Origin: Sedimentisphaerales bacterium
GTDB lineage: Bacteria > Planctomycetota > Phycisphaerae > Sedimentisphaerales > UBA12454
Direction: 5' to 3'
Assembly (NCBI GenBank): GCA_016930635.1
Contig: JAFGGI010000013.1
Coordinates: forward strand, 1 to 57,249
DNA: 57,249 nucleotides
A model generated the notes under the pieces. That model was not told where the DNA came from, did no database searches, and saw only the letters and a program-made list of their open reading frames with translations. Positions 6,929 through 15,995 of the stretch are shown piece by piece. Positions within the stretch are counted from its first letter, which is position 1; each line of letters begins with the position of its first letter. The position numbers were made by a program, and so were the translations under genes.

Positions 6929-7954
6929 ATGCGGAGTACTGCACAGAACGAGAAACAATCCTTTATTAGAATTATATGGAGTTGTTTTTTTCTTTTAGCC
7001 TTTATTCTTCCCGTATCGGCATATGCTATTGAGGAAATAGCGGCCTGGGGCTGGAACAATTACGGCCTGTGGTATGTGCCTGATTCCAATATGGGTTTCA
7101 TCGCTGTATCGGCGGGCGGAGAACATGCGCTTGCGATCGAGAGTGATGGTTCGATAGAGGCCTGGGGCAATAATACTTACGGCCAGTGCAGTGTGCCGGA
7201 TTCTAATATACCTTTTACGGCGGTCTCGGCGGGGTGGTATCATTCACTTGGATTGAAAGCCGACGGTTCAGTAGAAGCGTGGGGAAATAACTCTTACGGC
7301 CAGTGTGATGTGCCGATGCCTAATAGTAATTTTGTTGCGATATCAGCAGGAGGGTGGCATTCGTTAGGTCTTAAAGCTGATGGTTCTGTTGTGGCGTGGG
7401 GCTGGAATTATGATGGTCAATGTACTGTGCCGGCGCCTAATACAGATTTTGTAGCGATTTCGGCGGGACTGTGGCATAGCCTTGGTTTGAAAGGCAGCGG
7501 CGGTTCGGTGGCTGCATGGGGCAGAAGCGATGACGGTCAATGTTATGTGCCTTTTCCTAATACTGATTTTACAGCGATATCGGCGGGGTGGTATCATTCG
7601 ACGGGTATCAGAGGCGATGATTTTATAGTAGCCTGGGGCAGGAATGACGACGGCCAGTGTGATGTGCCGGCGCCTAATGAAGATTTTGCGGCAGTTTCGG
7701 CAGGCGGTGAGCACTGTCTTGGTCTGAAAGACGACGGCACGGTTGTGGCGTGGGGGAATAATGGCAACGATCAGTGTATAGTACCTTATCCCAATAGAGA
7801 TTTTACAGCGGTCTCTGCAGGCGGGCAGTATTCGCTTGGGCTGCGGACGGATTGTCCGTTTGACCTGGCAGGCGATCTGAATGATGACTGCAGGGTGGAT
7901 TTCCGTGATGTTGAAATTATAGCGTCTAACTGGCTCGTGGATTGCTGCTTGTAA
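6929..7954 (+). CDS. secreted RCC1-repeat protein with C-terminal dockerin
   Basis: 341 aa. A signal peptide (about 1-32, ending AYA) leads into seven repeats of about 39-42 residues with the pattern SAGxxHSLGLKxDGSxxAWG then GQCxVPxPN, the bacterial RCC1 form expected to close a single seven-bladed propeller. The last 30 residues are one dockerin-type calcium loop, GDLNDDCRVDFRD, followed by IIASNWL, as found on many planctomycete exported proteins; its binding partner is unknown. AGGAGGG eight bases before the ATG supports the start. It is the first of three tandem paralogues and follows a promoter and a possibly structured leader. A role in surface binding is inferred only. Confidence 0.85.
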   Translation: MRSTAQNEKQSFIRIIWSCFFLLAFILPVSAYAIEEIAAWGWNNYGLWYVPDSNMGFIAVSAGGEHALAIESDGSIEAWGNNTYGQCSVPDSNIPFTAVSAGWYHSLGLKADGSVEAWGNNSYGQCDVPMPNSNFVAISAGGWHSLGLKADGSVVAWGWNYDGQCTVPAPNTDFVAISAGLWHSLGLKGSGGSVAAWGRSDDGQCYVPFPNTDFTAISAGWYHSTGIRGDDFIVAWGRNDDGQCDVPAPNEDFAAVSAGGEHCLGLKDDGTVVAWGNNGNDQCIVPYPNRDFTAVSAGGQYSLGLRTDCPFDLAGDLNDDCRVDFRDVEIIASNWLVDCCL

Positions 7955-7972
7955 TAACAGGAGAATGATATT

Positions 7973-8998
7973 GTGCGAATCAATTTGATATATCCAGGAT
8001 ATTTTTTTGCGGCGGTTATTTTAGTTTTCGTTCTGCCGGTGTCGGTCTATGCCGTAGGCGGAGAGATTGTGGCCTGGGGCAATAATAATTATGGTCAATG
8101 TAATGTGCCTGCGCCGAATGAAGATTTTATAGCTGTTGCAGCGGGGGATAGACACTCGCTTGGTCTTAAAGCCGATGGTTCAATTGTGGTTTGGGGTGGT
8201 CCTTATCCGGAAGTATGTAATGTACCTGCGCCTAATGAAGATTTTATAGCTATAGCGGCCGGTTTAGACCATTCACACGCTCTCAAGTCTGACGGCTCGC
8301 TTGTAACCTGGCCGGGCGACTTTCCGCAAACGGACCCGAATATTGTGTTTACTGCTATTTCTGCTGATAATATTCATTTTATGGCATTGACAAGTGACGG
8401 TGCGATAATGGATTGGGGAGGATATGAAGAAGTACCGGAGCCTAATACGGGGTTTGTGGCAATTGCAGCCAGCGGCAGGCTTTCGATGGGCCTTAAGGAT
8501 GACGGGACTATAATGTATTGGGGAGAATGCATAGAAGAGCCAGATTGGAATTATGAATGTGATATACCGGAGCCTAATGCCGGATTTATAGATGTTTTCG
8601 GCGGCGGGGACCGTTTATTTGGCCTCAGAGCCGGCGGGGTAGTTGCGGCGTGGGGATATGATAGTTGGGTGCCGCAGCCTAATAGTAATTTCGCGGCTGT
8701 TGATTCGTGCATAGAATCGCACATGATGATCGGCCTGAAGAGTTATGGCGAAGTTGTGGCCTGGGGCTGTGATCCGTTGGATGGTTATTGTAATGTTCCG
8801 GGGCCGAATGCAGATTTTGTGGCGATTGCGGCCGGCGGGGAGCATTTTCTTGCGCTTAAAAAAGGATGCGCATCTTACCTTGGCGGTGATGTGAATGATG
8901 ATATGAAAATAGATTTTCGTGATTTTGCGAAACTGGCTGATAACTGGCTGACGGATTGTTATGAGAATCCGGCCGATCCGGCCTGTGTGCCTAAGTGA
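7973..8998 (+). CDS. secreted RCC1-repeat protein with C-terminal dockerin
   Basis: 341 aa from a GTG start with AGGAGA upstream, 18 bp after the previous gene. A signal peptide ends in VYA. Seven RCC1-like repeats follow, but they are more diverged than in the first paralogue: the second to fifth lack the GQC motif and several have shortened loops (DWGGYEEVPEPN). The C-terminus carries a dockerin loop, GDVNDDMKIDFRD, with KLADNWL. The equal length and repeat number suggest a duplication of the first gene followed by relaxed sequence change. Function not known; a surface propeller displayed through the dockerin is the simplest reading. Confidence 0.83.
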   Translation: MRINLIYPGYFFAAVILVFVLPVSVYAVGGEIVAWGNNNYGQCNVPAPNEDFIAVAAGDRHSLGLKADGSIVVWGGPYPEVCNVPAPNEDFIAIAAGLDHSHALKSDGSLVTWPGDFPQTDPNIVFTAISADNIHFMALTSDGAIMDWGGYEEVPEPNTGFVAIAASGRLSMGLKDDGTIMYWGECIEEPDWNYECDIPEPNAGFIDVFGGGDRLFGLRAGGVVAAWGYDSWVPQPNSNFAAVDSCIESHMMIGLKSYGEVVAWGCDPLDGYCNVPGPNADFVAIAAGGEHFLALKKGCASYLGGDVNDDMKIDFRDFAKLADNWLTDCYENPADPACVPK

Positions 8999-9022
8999 TA
9001 TCTGATTCAGGAGGGTTATGTA

Positions 9023-10930
9023 ATGCAAAGCAGTATTAGAAGGAAAAAGCGTTCTTTAGCAGTGACTGTCTGGGGTTGTTTTTTTCTTTCGATATTTGTT
9101 TTTCCTGTGCAGGTATATTCGGCGGGGGAAGTTGCGGCGTGGGGTAGTAATCTTTGGGGTCAATGTGACGTGCCGCAGTCCAATACGGATTTTATAGCGG
9201 TTGCTGCCGGTAAGTTTCATTCTCTTGGTCTCAGGGCGGATGGTTCGATAGCGGCGTGGGGAAGAAATGATGAAGGGCAGTGTACTGTGCCGCATCCTAA
9301 TACGGATTTTGCAGCTATTTCGGCAGGAGATTATTTCTCAGTTGGTCTTAAATCTAATGGTTCAATCGTTGTATGGGGCGTAGGTGAACACGGTCCCTTT
9401 ATTAATGATTGTGATGTGGCTCCGGTACCTTTTGATATTATCGATATTTCAGCCGGGGTGGGGCACTATGTTTGTCTCAGATCTGATGGTGTAGTTTTCA
9501 GTTCGGGTTGGGAAGTACCATCACCTAATGAAGATTTTATTGATGTTGCGTATGGAGATGGTCGCGGGATAGCTCTTAAGTCTAATGGTTCGGTAGTAGT
9601 TTGGGGCGATTTAACCAGCAATCCTTTCCCGGAACCTAATACGGATTTTGTGGCTGTTGCGGCGGGTAAGATTTATTATTGGGGACAAGTGTGTGCGAGC
9701 CTGTTCGCTATAAAGAGCAACGGTACAATAGTGGCCTATGAACCTTCTTATCCTGAGATATGTAATGGTATTCTGCCTTTTCCTAATGAACATTTTGTAG
9801 ATGTTTCGACCGGTTGGGAAGACGAATATCACGCTCTCGGACTCAGAGAGGATGGTTCGATTATTGCGTGGGGAGAGAATTATTATGGTGAATGTAACAT
9901 TCCATCGCCTAATAGAGATTTTGTTGGTGTCGCAGTGGGCGAGAGACATTCTCTCGGGCTTAAGGCTGATGGCAGGATATTAGCCTGGGGCGATAATTCA
10001 GAAGGTCAATGTGATGTACCGGCAGCGAGTGATATATCTAATACGAATTTCAAGGCTGTCTCTGCGGGCCGAGATTTTTCACTTGGTCTAAAGGTTGATG
10101 GTTCTGTAGTTGCCTGGGGCGGCGATCAATATTTTGAGCAGCCGCCACCTGATACGGATTTTACGGCTATTTCGGCCGGCGGACGTCATTGGCTTGGTCT
10201 TAAAAGTAATGGTTCGATATTTACACAAGGGTTAGCTACTTTTGTACCTTCGCCTAATACGGATTTTACAGCAGTTGCGGCCGGCGGAGATTCTGCGGGT
10301 ATGTGGCATTCGCTTGGTCTTAAGAATGACGGTTCGATATTGGCCTGGGGAGATAACTTTTTTGGTGAGTGTGATGTGCCTTTGCCGAATACAGATTTTA
10401 CAGCGGTATCGGCGAATATTTATAATTCTGCCGGTTTGAAAAATGACGGTTCTATTTTTGTCTGGGGAAGTAATGATTTTGGTCAGTGTGATGTACCTTT
10501 GCCGAATACAGATTTTACGGCTGTATCGGCAGGGTTGGCGCATTGTCTTGGTCTTAAATCTGACGGCTCGATAGCAGCGTGGGGAAGCAATTTATACGGC
10601 GAGTGTAATGTGCCGTCGCCGAACAGCGATTTTATAGCTGTCTCAGCGGGCGGGAGCTTTTCAGTTGGGATGAAAAGTGACGGCTCGATTTTAGGCTGGG
10701 GAGCTAACTGGGACTGTCAAACTGTGTTCGTCTCGGGTGCGGGTTTTGCAGCTATTGATGCCGGAGTAAATCACTGTCTTGCAGTTAAGGGCGGTTGTCT
10801 TTATGACACAACCGGTGATGTGAATGATGACCAGGAGGTGAACTTCAGAGATTTTGCAGCTCTTGCAGAAAACTGGATGGTAGATTGTCATTTAACACCT
10901 TTTGAGCCTGCCTGCGTGCCCAGATATTAA
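9023..10930 (+). CDS. secreted double-length RCC1-repeat protein with dockerin
   Basis: 635 aa, 24 bp after the preceding paralogue, with AGGAGGG before the ATG. A signal peptide ends in VYSAG. I count 14 RCC1-type repeats, twice the seven of the two neighbours, consistent with two complete seven-bladed propellers in one chain. The last four GQC/GEC-containing repeats are close copies of one another (AWG, then GECDVPLPNTDFTAVSA), suggesting recent internal expansion. The C-terminus is a dockerin loop, GDVNDDQEVNFRD, with ALAENWM. It closes the RCC1 operon. Surface role inferred. Confidence 0.83.
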   Translation: MQSSIRRKKRSLAVTVWGCFFLSIFVFPVQVYSAGEVAAWGSNLWGQCDVPQSNTDFIAVAAGKFHSLGLRADGSIAAWGRNDEGQCTVPHPNTDFAAISAGDYFSVGLKSNGSIVVWGVGEHGPFINDCDVAPVPFDIIDISAGVGHYVCLRSDGVVFSSGWEVPSPNEDFIDVAYGDGRGIALKSNGSVVVWGDLTSNPFPEPNTDFVAVAAGKIYYWGQVCASLFAIKSNGTIVAYEPSYPEICNGILPFPNEHFVDVSTGWEDEYHALGLREDGSIIAWGENYYGECNIPSPNRDFVGVAVGERHSLGLKADGRILAWGDNSEGQCDVPAASDISNTNFKAVSAGRDFSLGLKVDGSVVAWGGDQYFEQPPPDTDFTAISAGGRHWLGLKSNGSIFTQGLATFVPSPNTDFTAVAAGGDSAGMWHSLGLKNDGSILAWGDNFFGECDVPLPNTDFTAVSANIYNSAGLKNDGSIFVWGSNDFGQCDVPLPNTDFTAVSAGLAHCLGLKSDGSIAAWGSNLYGECNVPSPNSDFIAVSAGGSFSVGMKSDGSILGWGANWDCQTVFVSGAGFAAIDAGVNHCLAVKGGCLYDTTGDVNDDQEVNFRDFAALAENWMVDCHLTPFEPACVPRY

Positions 10931-11254
10931 TTGGCTGGGACAAAGTCCGATAAGTAATTTTTGACATAGCCAAATGGGGATTTTCTGCATTTACGCCGAA
11001 ACAAGACCGGTGGTATCTTTTATTGAACAATATTGTCAATTTTCAAGTACTATGATAGTATCTTCTCTCTTTTACCGGTGGAAAATAACGGTGTCAAAAG
11101 CAAGCCGAATTAGGTATAGTTATTGGCTATTAACGGTCGCAGTCTGGTTAAAGCTATCTTCTTTTTTTGACGATGGTTATGATATATTATACCAAGTCAT
11201 CCAGAGGCTGACTTGGGAGTTTAAAAATTAAAAATCAAAATGTAAAATTTTGGA

Positions 11255-11498
11255 ATCCCGACTTTGTCGGGATAGTTATTTTTGACATTTTATTGGGCAT
11301 GGCTTTTCAGTTATAAAATCGTGCTCATTTGGGAATAAATAGGCCGATGGGAATTTCTGCCGTGGGCCGTTTGTTGTTTTTTTCGGCGGAGCCGAGGGGG
11401 ACGGAGTCTAAGAATTCCAAATCGGCGGTGAGCCGATTTGGAAAATAAGAAGTTGAAACTTGAAAATCGAAATTGTTGAATCCCGACTTTGTCGGGAT
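11255..11498. repeat. hairpins in the spacer before the polysaccharide operon
   Basis: The 600-bp spacer (10931-11533) has no convincing gene. It holds two copies of one hairpin, ATCCCGAC, TTT, GTCGGGAT (11255-11273 and 11480-11498). It also holds a perfect 12-bp stem, TTCCAAATCGGC with GCCGATTTGGAA (11415-11443), and a small TCGGC/GCCGA hairpin (11383-11395). None has a clear U-tract, so their role as terminators is uncertain. No promoter for the downstream operon stands out. Confidence 0.7.
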
Positions 11499-11533
11499 AG
11501 CCTGTTAGTTAATGGGATGAGAAAAAGGATGCA

Positions 11534-12508
11534 ATGAAGACAAGTGTACTGGTTACAGGCGGGGCGGGATTTATAGGGTCTCATTTGTGTGAGCACCTTT
11601 TGGCGGATGGTCAGAAGGTTATTGTAATCGACGATCTGAGCACAGGCAGCTTAGACAACATTCAACAATTGCTTTCGAACGGCAGATTCAAATTTATCGA
11701 AGGTTCTGTTCGTGATGCGGATTTGATAAGGAATACGATTAAGCAGGTTGATTGTGTCTATCATCTTGCGGCTGCTGTAGGGGTTAATCTTATAGTGGAA
11801 CGGCCTGTTCATACTATAGAGACTAATATTCACGGTACTGAAGTTGTTCTTTGTGCAGCTAATAAGTTTGGCAAGAAAGTTTTGATAACATCGACTTCTG
11901 AGGTTTACGGCAAGAATGAACAGGTGCCTTTCAAAGAGGACGATGATACAGTTCTTGGGAGTACGAAATTTTCCCGCTGGTCCTATGCGTGCAGCAAGGC
12001 GATAGATGAGTTTCTTGCTCTTGCCTATCATAAGCAGTTCGGTCTTGAAGTAGTTATTGTAAGACTTTTTAATACCATTGGTCCCAGGCAGACAGGCAGA
12101 TACGGGATGGTTGTGCCGAGGTTCATAGGCTGGGCGATGAAAAATGAACCGCTTTTGATTTACGGGACAGGCAAGCAGAGCAGGAGTTTTACTTACGTCG
12201 GCGATGTGATAAAAGCGATGTCGGCGCTTATGGAAAGCGAGAAATCCAACGGTGAGGTTTTTAATGTCGGTTCGTCAGAAGAGATCACCATAGAAAAACT
12301 GGCAGAGAAGGTCATCACCAAAACCAACAGCAAGAGTGAGAAGAAATACATTCCTTATGACCAGGCCTACGGCCAGGGATTTGATGATATGCAAAGAAGA
12401 TTACCAAGTCTTGAAAAAATAAAGCAAATAGTCGGTTATGAACCGAGTACGGGGCTTGATGAGACTATAGGGAAAATTATAGCTGACATGCGGGATAAAA
12501 ATGGGTAA
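11534..12508 (+). CDS. NAD-dependent sugar-nucleotide epimerase/dehydratase
   Basis: 324 aa, extended SDR fold. The N-terminal Rossmann motif is TGGAGFIGSH (9-18). The active-site region reads TSTSEVYGK then RWSYACSKA, giving the Ser/Thr and Y-x-x-x-K catalytic residues. The F-x-E-D-D-D then RWSYA signature resembles the UDP-glucuronate decarboxylase/GDP-mannose dehydratase side of the family, but I cannot fix the substrate. AAGGA precedes the ATG. It is the first gene of the long polysaccharide operon; a palindrome-bearing 101-bp gap separates it from the next epimerase. Confidence 0.75.
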   Translation: MKTSVLVTGGAGFIGSHLCEHLLADGQKVIVIDDLSTGSLDNIQQLLSNGRFKFIEGSVRDADLIRNTIKQVDCVYHLAAAVGVNLIVERPVHTIETNIHGTEVVLCAANKFGKKVLITSTSEVYGKNEQVPFKEDDDTVLGSTKFSRWSYACSKAIDEFLALAYHKQFGLEVVIVRLFNTIGPRQTGRYGMVVPRFIGWAMKNEPLLIYGTGKQSRSFTYVGDVIKAMSALMESEKSNGEVFNVGSSEEITIEKLAEKVITKTNSKSEKKYIPYDQAYGQGFDDMQRRLPSLEKIKQIVGYEPSTGLDETIGKIIADMRDKNG

Positions 12509-12529
12509 ACTGTCTGACTTTATTAGAAT

Positions 12530-12584
12530 GTCGCCACAGGCGGCTAAGGTTAAACGACTCCCACCACAGGGGTGGGGGCTAAAC
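12530..12584. repeat. two family A palindromes between epimerase genes
   Basis: GCCACAGGC followed by GGCTAA, and then CTCCCACC with GGTGGGGGCTAAAC. Both end in the GGCTAA flank seen throughout the 2.6-3.6 kb array, so that element family also enters the polysaccharide operon. Confidence 0.8.
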
Positions 12585-12609
12585 CACTTTATCGAAAGGT
12601 TGAATTAGC

Positions 12610-13551
12610 ATGGGATTGTCTTTGATTACAGGCGGGGCAGGTTTCATCGGCAGCAATATGGCGAGATTCCTGCTGGAAAAGGGCGAAAAAGTCCGCATTC
12701 TTGATAATTTCGAGACGGGAAAACGAGAAAACCTTACAGAAATTTCCGACCGGATCGAATTAGTCGAAGGTGATATCCGGGATATGGGGGCGGTTCGGCG
12801 TGCAGTTAGCGGTGCAGAGGTTATCTATCATTTGGCTGCGCTTGGTTCTGTGCCGAGGTCGGTTAAAGATCCTGCGACAAGTCATGATGTTAATATCAAC
12901 GGTATCGTGAATATGCTGCTTGCAGGACGGGATGCAAAAGCAAGACGTTTCGTTTTTGCGTCGAGTTCATCGGTTTATGGTCAGTGTAAAGTTTTGCCGC
13001 AGCATGAAGGTCTGCCGCTTGCGCCGATCAGCCCTTACGGGGCAACAAAGGCAGCAGGAGAAATTTACTGCAGGGCTTTTTATGAAACGTACGGTTTGCA
13101 GACAATTTGTCTGCGATATTATAACGTATTTGGTCCAAGACAGGATCCGACAAGTCAGTATGCGGCGGCGATACCATTGTTTGTTTCGGCACTTTTAAAA
13201 GATAAGTCTCCGACGATATTCGATGACGGCGAGCAGTCTCGCGGATTTACATATATTGAAAATGTGATGGAGGCAAACTGGCTTGCGGCAAATGCGAAAG
13301 AGACACAAGGGCAGGCGGTCAATATTTCCACAACGAATGCTGTGACGGTTAATATGGTTGTAAATACGATAAGCAAGCTGCTGGGCAAAGAAGGAATCAG
13401 GCCGGTATATGCACCACCAAGGCCCGGGGATATAAAACATTCGCTGGCAGATGTAACGAGAGCTAAGGAATTGATCGGCTATGTTCCTTTCATCAGTTTT
13501 GAAGAGGGCATAGCCAAAGCGATAGACTGGTATAAGGAAAATCTCGTTTAA
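12610..13551 (+). CDS. WbpP-like UDP-sugar 4-epimerase
   Basis: 313-aa extended SDR protein. The cofactor motif is TGGAGFIGSN (7-16). ALGSVPRSVKDP and the later SPYGATKAAGE (catalytic Tyr and Lys) are typical of the GalE/WbpP group that interconverts UDP-GlcNAc and UDP-GalNAc or their uronic acids. The C-terminal part contains RPGDIKHSLAD, the usual sugar-binding segment. It lies directly upstream of the wbpA-like dehydrogenase, so it may act on UDP-GlcNAc or on a uronic acid product. AAGG lies before the ATG. The general class is secure; the exact substrate is inferred. Confidence 0.75.
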   Translation: MGLSLITGGAGFIGSNMARFLLEKGEKVRILDNFETGKRENLTEISDRIELVEGDIRDMGAVRRAVSGAEVIYHLAALGSVPRSVKDPATSHDVNINGIVNMLLAGRDAKARRFVFASSSSVYGQCKVLPQHEGLPLAPISPYGATKAAGEIYCRAFYETYGLQTICLRYYNVFGPRQDPTSQYAAAIPLFVSALLKDKSPTIFDDGEQSRGFTYIENVMEANWLAANAKETQGQAVNISTTNAVTVNMVVNTISKLLGKEGIRPVYAPPRPGDIKHSLADVTRAKELIGYVPFISFEEGIAKAIDWYKENLV

Positions 13552-13602
13552 CGGTTGCGGTTGCGATACTCGTTTCGTCAATCGTAATTCGGTTGTCGGC
13601 AA

Positions 13603-13653
13603 AAAGAGGTAAAGAAGTAAAGAAGCAGGAAGTAAGGAAGTAAAGAGGCAGAG
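13603..13653 (+). repeat. purine-rich imperfect microsatellite
   Basis: Repeats of the form (G/A)GTAAAGAA or AAGTAAGGAAGTAAAG run for about 50 bases just before the wbpA-like gene. There is no start or stop pattern in it. The bases between this and the ATG at 13670 include AAAGG as a ribosome-binding site. Confidence 0.6.
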
Positions 13654-13669
13654 TTAATGAAAGGTTTGT

Positions 13670-14989
13670 ATGGTAAAGAAAAGAACAACTAAAAGAAGTA
13701 AGAAAAAAGTACCTTTTGTAGGTATTGTTGGGATGGGTTACGTTGGTCTGCCTCTGGCAAGGGAGTTCTGCGCAGGCGGGGCGAAGGTACTCGGTTTTGA
13801 TGTAAAAGAAGAACAAGTGCGAAAGATAAACAGCGGTCGCAGTCCGCTTAAGCATATACCGAACAAAGATATCAAAGAGATGATACAGTCCGGCAGGTTC
13901 CGTACGACAACAAAGATGAGCCAGTTAAGTAAGGTAGATGCGATATTGATCTGTGTACCGACGCCGTTGACGGAAAATCGTGAGCCAGATATGACATATG
14001 TGGTTGCCACCTGCCAGACGATATCGAAATATTTGCGTAAGGGGCAGTTGGTGGTTCTGGAGAGCACGACTTATCCGGGCACGACGCGGGAACTGATGAA
14101 GCCGATACTTGAAAATAGCGGTCTTAAGGCAGGGGTGGAATTTTATCTTGCTTTTTCGCCGGAGCGTGAGGACCCGGGCAATAAGCAATTTCGTACAGCT
14201 ACGATACCGAAAGTTGTTGGCGGTTATAACAAGAAGAGTCTGGATAAGGCTCTTGATGTTTACAAGTATGCCATTGAGAAAGTTGTGCCGGTCAAATCCT
14301 GTGATGTTGCAGAGTCGGCTAAGATCCTTGAGAATATGTACCGCTGTGTGAATATAGCGATGGTTAACGAATTAAAAAGGCTGTTCGATAAGATGGGTAT
14401 TGATGTATGGGAGGTGATCGAGGCGGCAGGAACAAAACCTTTTGGTTTTCAGAAGTTTTTTCCCGGTCCCGGACTTGGCGGACACTGTATACCGATAGAT
14501 CCGTTTTATCTTACCTGGCGGGCGCGGCAGTTCGGTATGCCCACACGTTTTGTTGAGCTTGCGGGCGAGATCAATACGGCCATGCCCGAGTATGTAGTTG
14601 CCAGGACGCTTGAGGCAATGAACAAAAGAAAGAAAAGTCTCAATGGTGCAAAGGCTTTGGTTCTCGGTCTTGCATATAAAAAAGACATTGATGATGTCAG
14701 GGAGTCTCCTTCGATAGAGCTGATCGAATTACTGCAGGAAAAAGGAGCGAAGGTAGATTATAATGATCCATATATTCCAAAGACGCATAAAATGCGAGAG
14801 CATAATCTGCGGATGAAAAGCAAGCCGTTAAATGCGAAGATGCTGAGAGGATACGATGTTGTTTTGATAGCAACGGACCACAGCTGTTATGATTATAAAA
14901 TGATCGTGAAAAATTCTAAGCTGGTTGTCGATACACGTAATGCGACGGCGACTGTGCGGGGCGCTAATAATAAAATAGTTAAGGCGTAA
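13670..14989 (+). CDS. wbpA: UDP-N-acetylglucosamine 6-dehydrogenase (WbpA-like)
   Basis: 439 aa. Oxidises the C6 hydroxyl of UDP-GlcNAc to give UDP-GlcNAcA with two NAD. A lysine/arginine-rich N-terminal tail (KKRTTKRSKKK) precedes the Rossmann motif GMGYVGLPLA (21-30). The catalytic Cys is C273 in GGHCIPIDPFY, the form typical of WbpA/WecC rather than Ugd. The C-terminal domain contains GLAYKKDIDDVRESPS. The downstream genes are WbpB, WbpD and WbpE homologues, which makes the UDP-GlcNAc substrate convincing. The stop is four bases from the next start, so translation is probably coupled. Confidence 0.88.
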   Translation: MVKKRTTKRSKKKVPFVGIVGMGYVGLPLAREFCAGGAKVLGFDVKEEQVRKINSGRSPLKHIPNKDIKEMIQSGRFRTTTKMSQLSKVDAILICVPTPLTENREPDMTYVVATCQTISKYLRKGQLVVLESTTYPGTTRELMKPILENSGLKAGVEFYLAFSPEREDPGNKQFRTATIPKVVGGYNKKSLDKALDVYKYAIEKVVPVKSCDVAESAKILENMYRCVNIAMVNELKRLFDKMGIDVWEVIEAAGTKPFGFQKFFPGPGLGGHCIPIDPFYLTWRARQFGMPTRFVELAGEINTAMPEYVVARTLEAMNKRKKSLNGAKALVLGLAYKKDIDDVRESPSIELIELLQEKGAKVDYNDPYIPKTHKMREHNLRMKSKPLNAKMLRGYDVVLIATDHSCYDYKMIVKNSKLVVDTRNATATVRGANNKIVKA

Positions 14990-14993
14990 GAAA

Positions 14994-15950
14994 GTGAAGA
15001 GATTTGCACTGATAGGTGTCGGCGGGTTCATTGCCCCGAGGCATTTGAAAGCCATCAAGGATACGGGTAATATTCTTGTGGCGGCACTGGACAAAAATGA
15101 TTCTGTCGGGATTATCGATTCTTATTTTCCCGATGCGGATTTTTTTACCGAGTTCGAGAGGTTCGACAGGCATCTTGAAAAGCTGAGGCGTGCCAATGAG
15201 AAACATTGTGTTGACTATGTTTCGATATGTTCGCCGAATTATCTGCATGATGCACATGTCAGGTTTGCTCTGAGAATTGGGGCAAGTGCGATATGTGAAA
15301 AGCCGCTGGTGCTGAATCCCTGGAATGTCGAGGCCCTGGGTGAGATTGAGAAGGAAAGTAAGGGTAATATAAATACCATACTGCAGCTCAGGCTTCATCC
15401 GGCGATAATTGAGCTTAAGAAAAAGATAGACTCTGCAGGTGAGAAGGTTCATGATATTGACCTGACTTATATTACGTCGCGGGGTCACTGGTATATGGCT
15501 TCGTGGAAGGGCAGCATCGAAAAATCGGGAGGGGTAGCGACAAATATAGGCATACACTTTTTCGATATGCTTGCCTGGGTATTCGGGGATGTTAAGAAAA
15601 ATACAGTTCACCTTAGCCAACCAAAAAGGGCAGCAGGTTTTCTGGAACTTCAAAAAGCAAATGTGCGATGGTTTTTGTCGCTTGAGCGGAGTGATTTGCC
15701 TTTCGAGGCTAAGCCCGGCGAGCCTGCAACATACCGCAGTGTAACTATCGACGACAAGGAGGTGGAATTCTCCGGCGGATTTGGAGATCTGCATACGGTA
15801 AGTTATCAGAAGATCCTTGAAGGTAATGGTTTTGGTTTGAATGAGGTGTTGACTTCTGTTCAGATAGTTTCGGATATCCGCAGGGCTGAGGCAGTCGGCA
15901 TCAAAGGCGAGTATCATCCGATGTTAAAGAAAATTAAAGATAAAAGATAA
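14994..15950 (+). CDS. wbpB: WbpB-like 3-dehydrogenase (Gfo/Idh/MocA)
   Basis: 318 aa from a GTG four bases after the wbpA stop. The Gfo/Idh/MocA fold has GVGGFIAPRH as cofactor-binding motif (8-17) and CEKPLVLNPWN with the family EKP motif. Known WbpB oxidises the C3 hydroxyl of UDP-GlcNAcA to the 3-keto sugar, which WbpE then aminates. Segments such as NDSVGIIDSYFPDA and VDYVSICSPNYLHDAH match WbpB closely from memory. Position between WbpA and WbpD/E homologues supports the call. Confidence 0.88.
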   Translation: MKRFALIGVGGFIAPRHLKAIKDTGNILVAALDKNDSVGIIDSYFPDADFFTEFERFDRHLEKLRRANEKHCVDYVSICSPNYLHDAHVRFALRIGASAICEKPLVLNPWNVEALGEIEKESKGNINTILQLRLHPAIIELKKKIDSAGEKVHDIDLTYITSRGHWYMASWKGSIEKSGGVATNIGIHFFDMLAWVFGDVKKNTVHLSQPKRAAGFLELQKANVRWFLSLERSDLPFEAKPGEPATYRSVTIDDKEVEFSGGFGDLHTVSYQKILEGNGFGLNEVLTSVQIVSDIRRAEAVGIKGEYHPMLKKIKDKR

Positions 15951-15995
15951 AAAATAAAAATTGTGGTTTCGCCTTCGGCGATTCTTTTTGAAAAT

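Noticed and set aside
11167-11190. TTGACG with TATATT/TATTAT as a promoter for the polysaccharide operon
   Set aside because: The spacing is only 10-12 bp, too short for a sigma-70 promoter, and it lies 350 bp from the first gene.
10974-11231. An 85-codon frame in the spacer after the RCC1 genes
   Set aside because: No ribosome-binding site, no recognisable domain, and a region of low coding character followed by hairpins.
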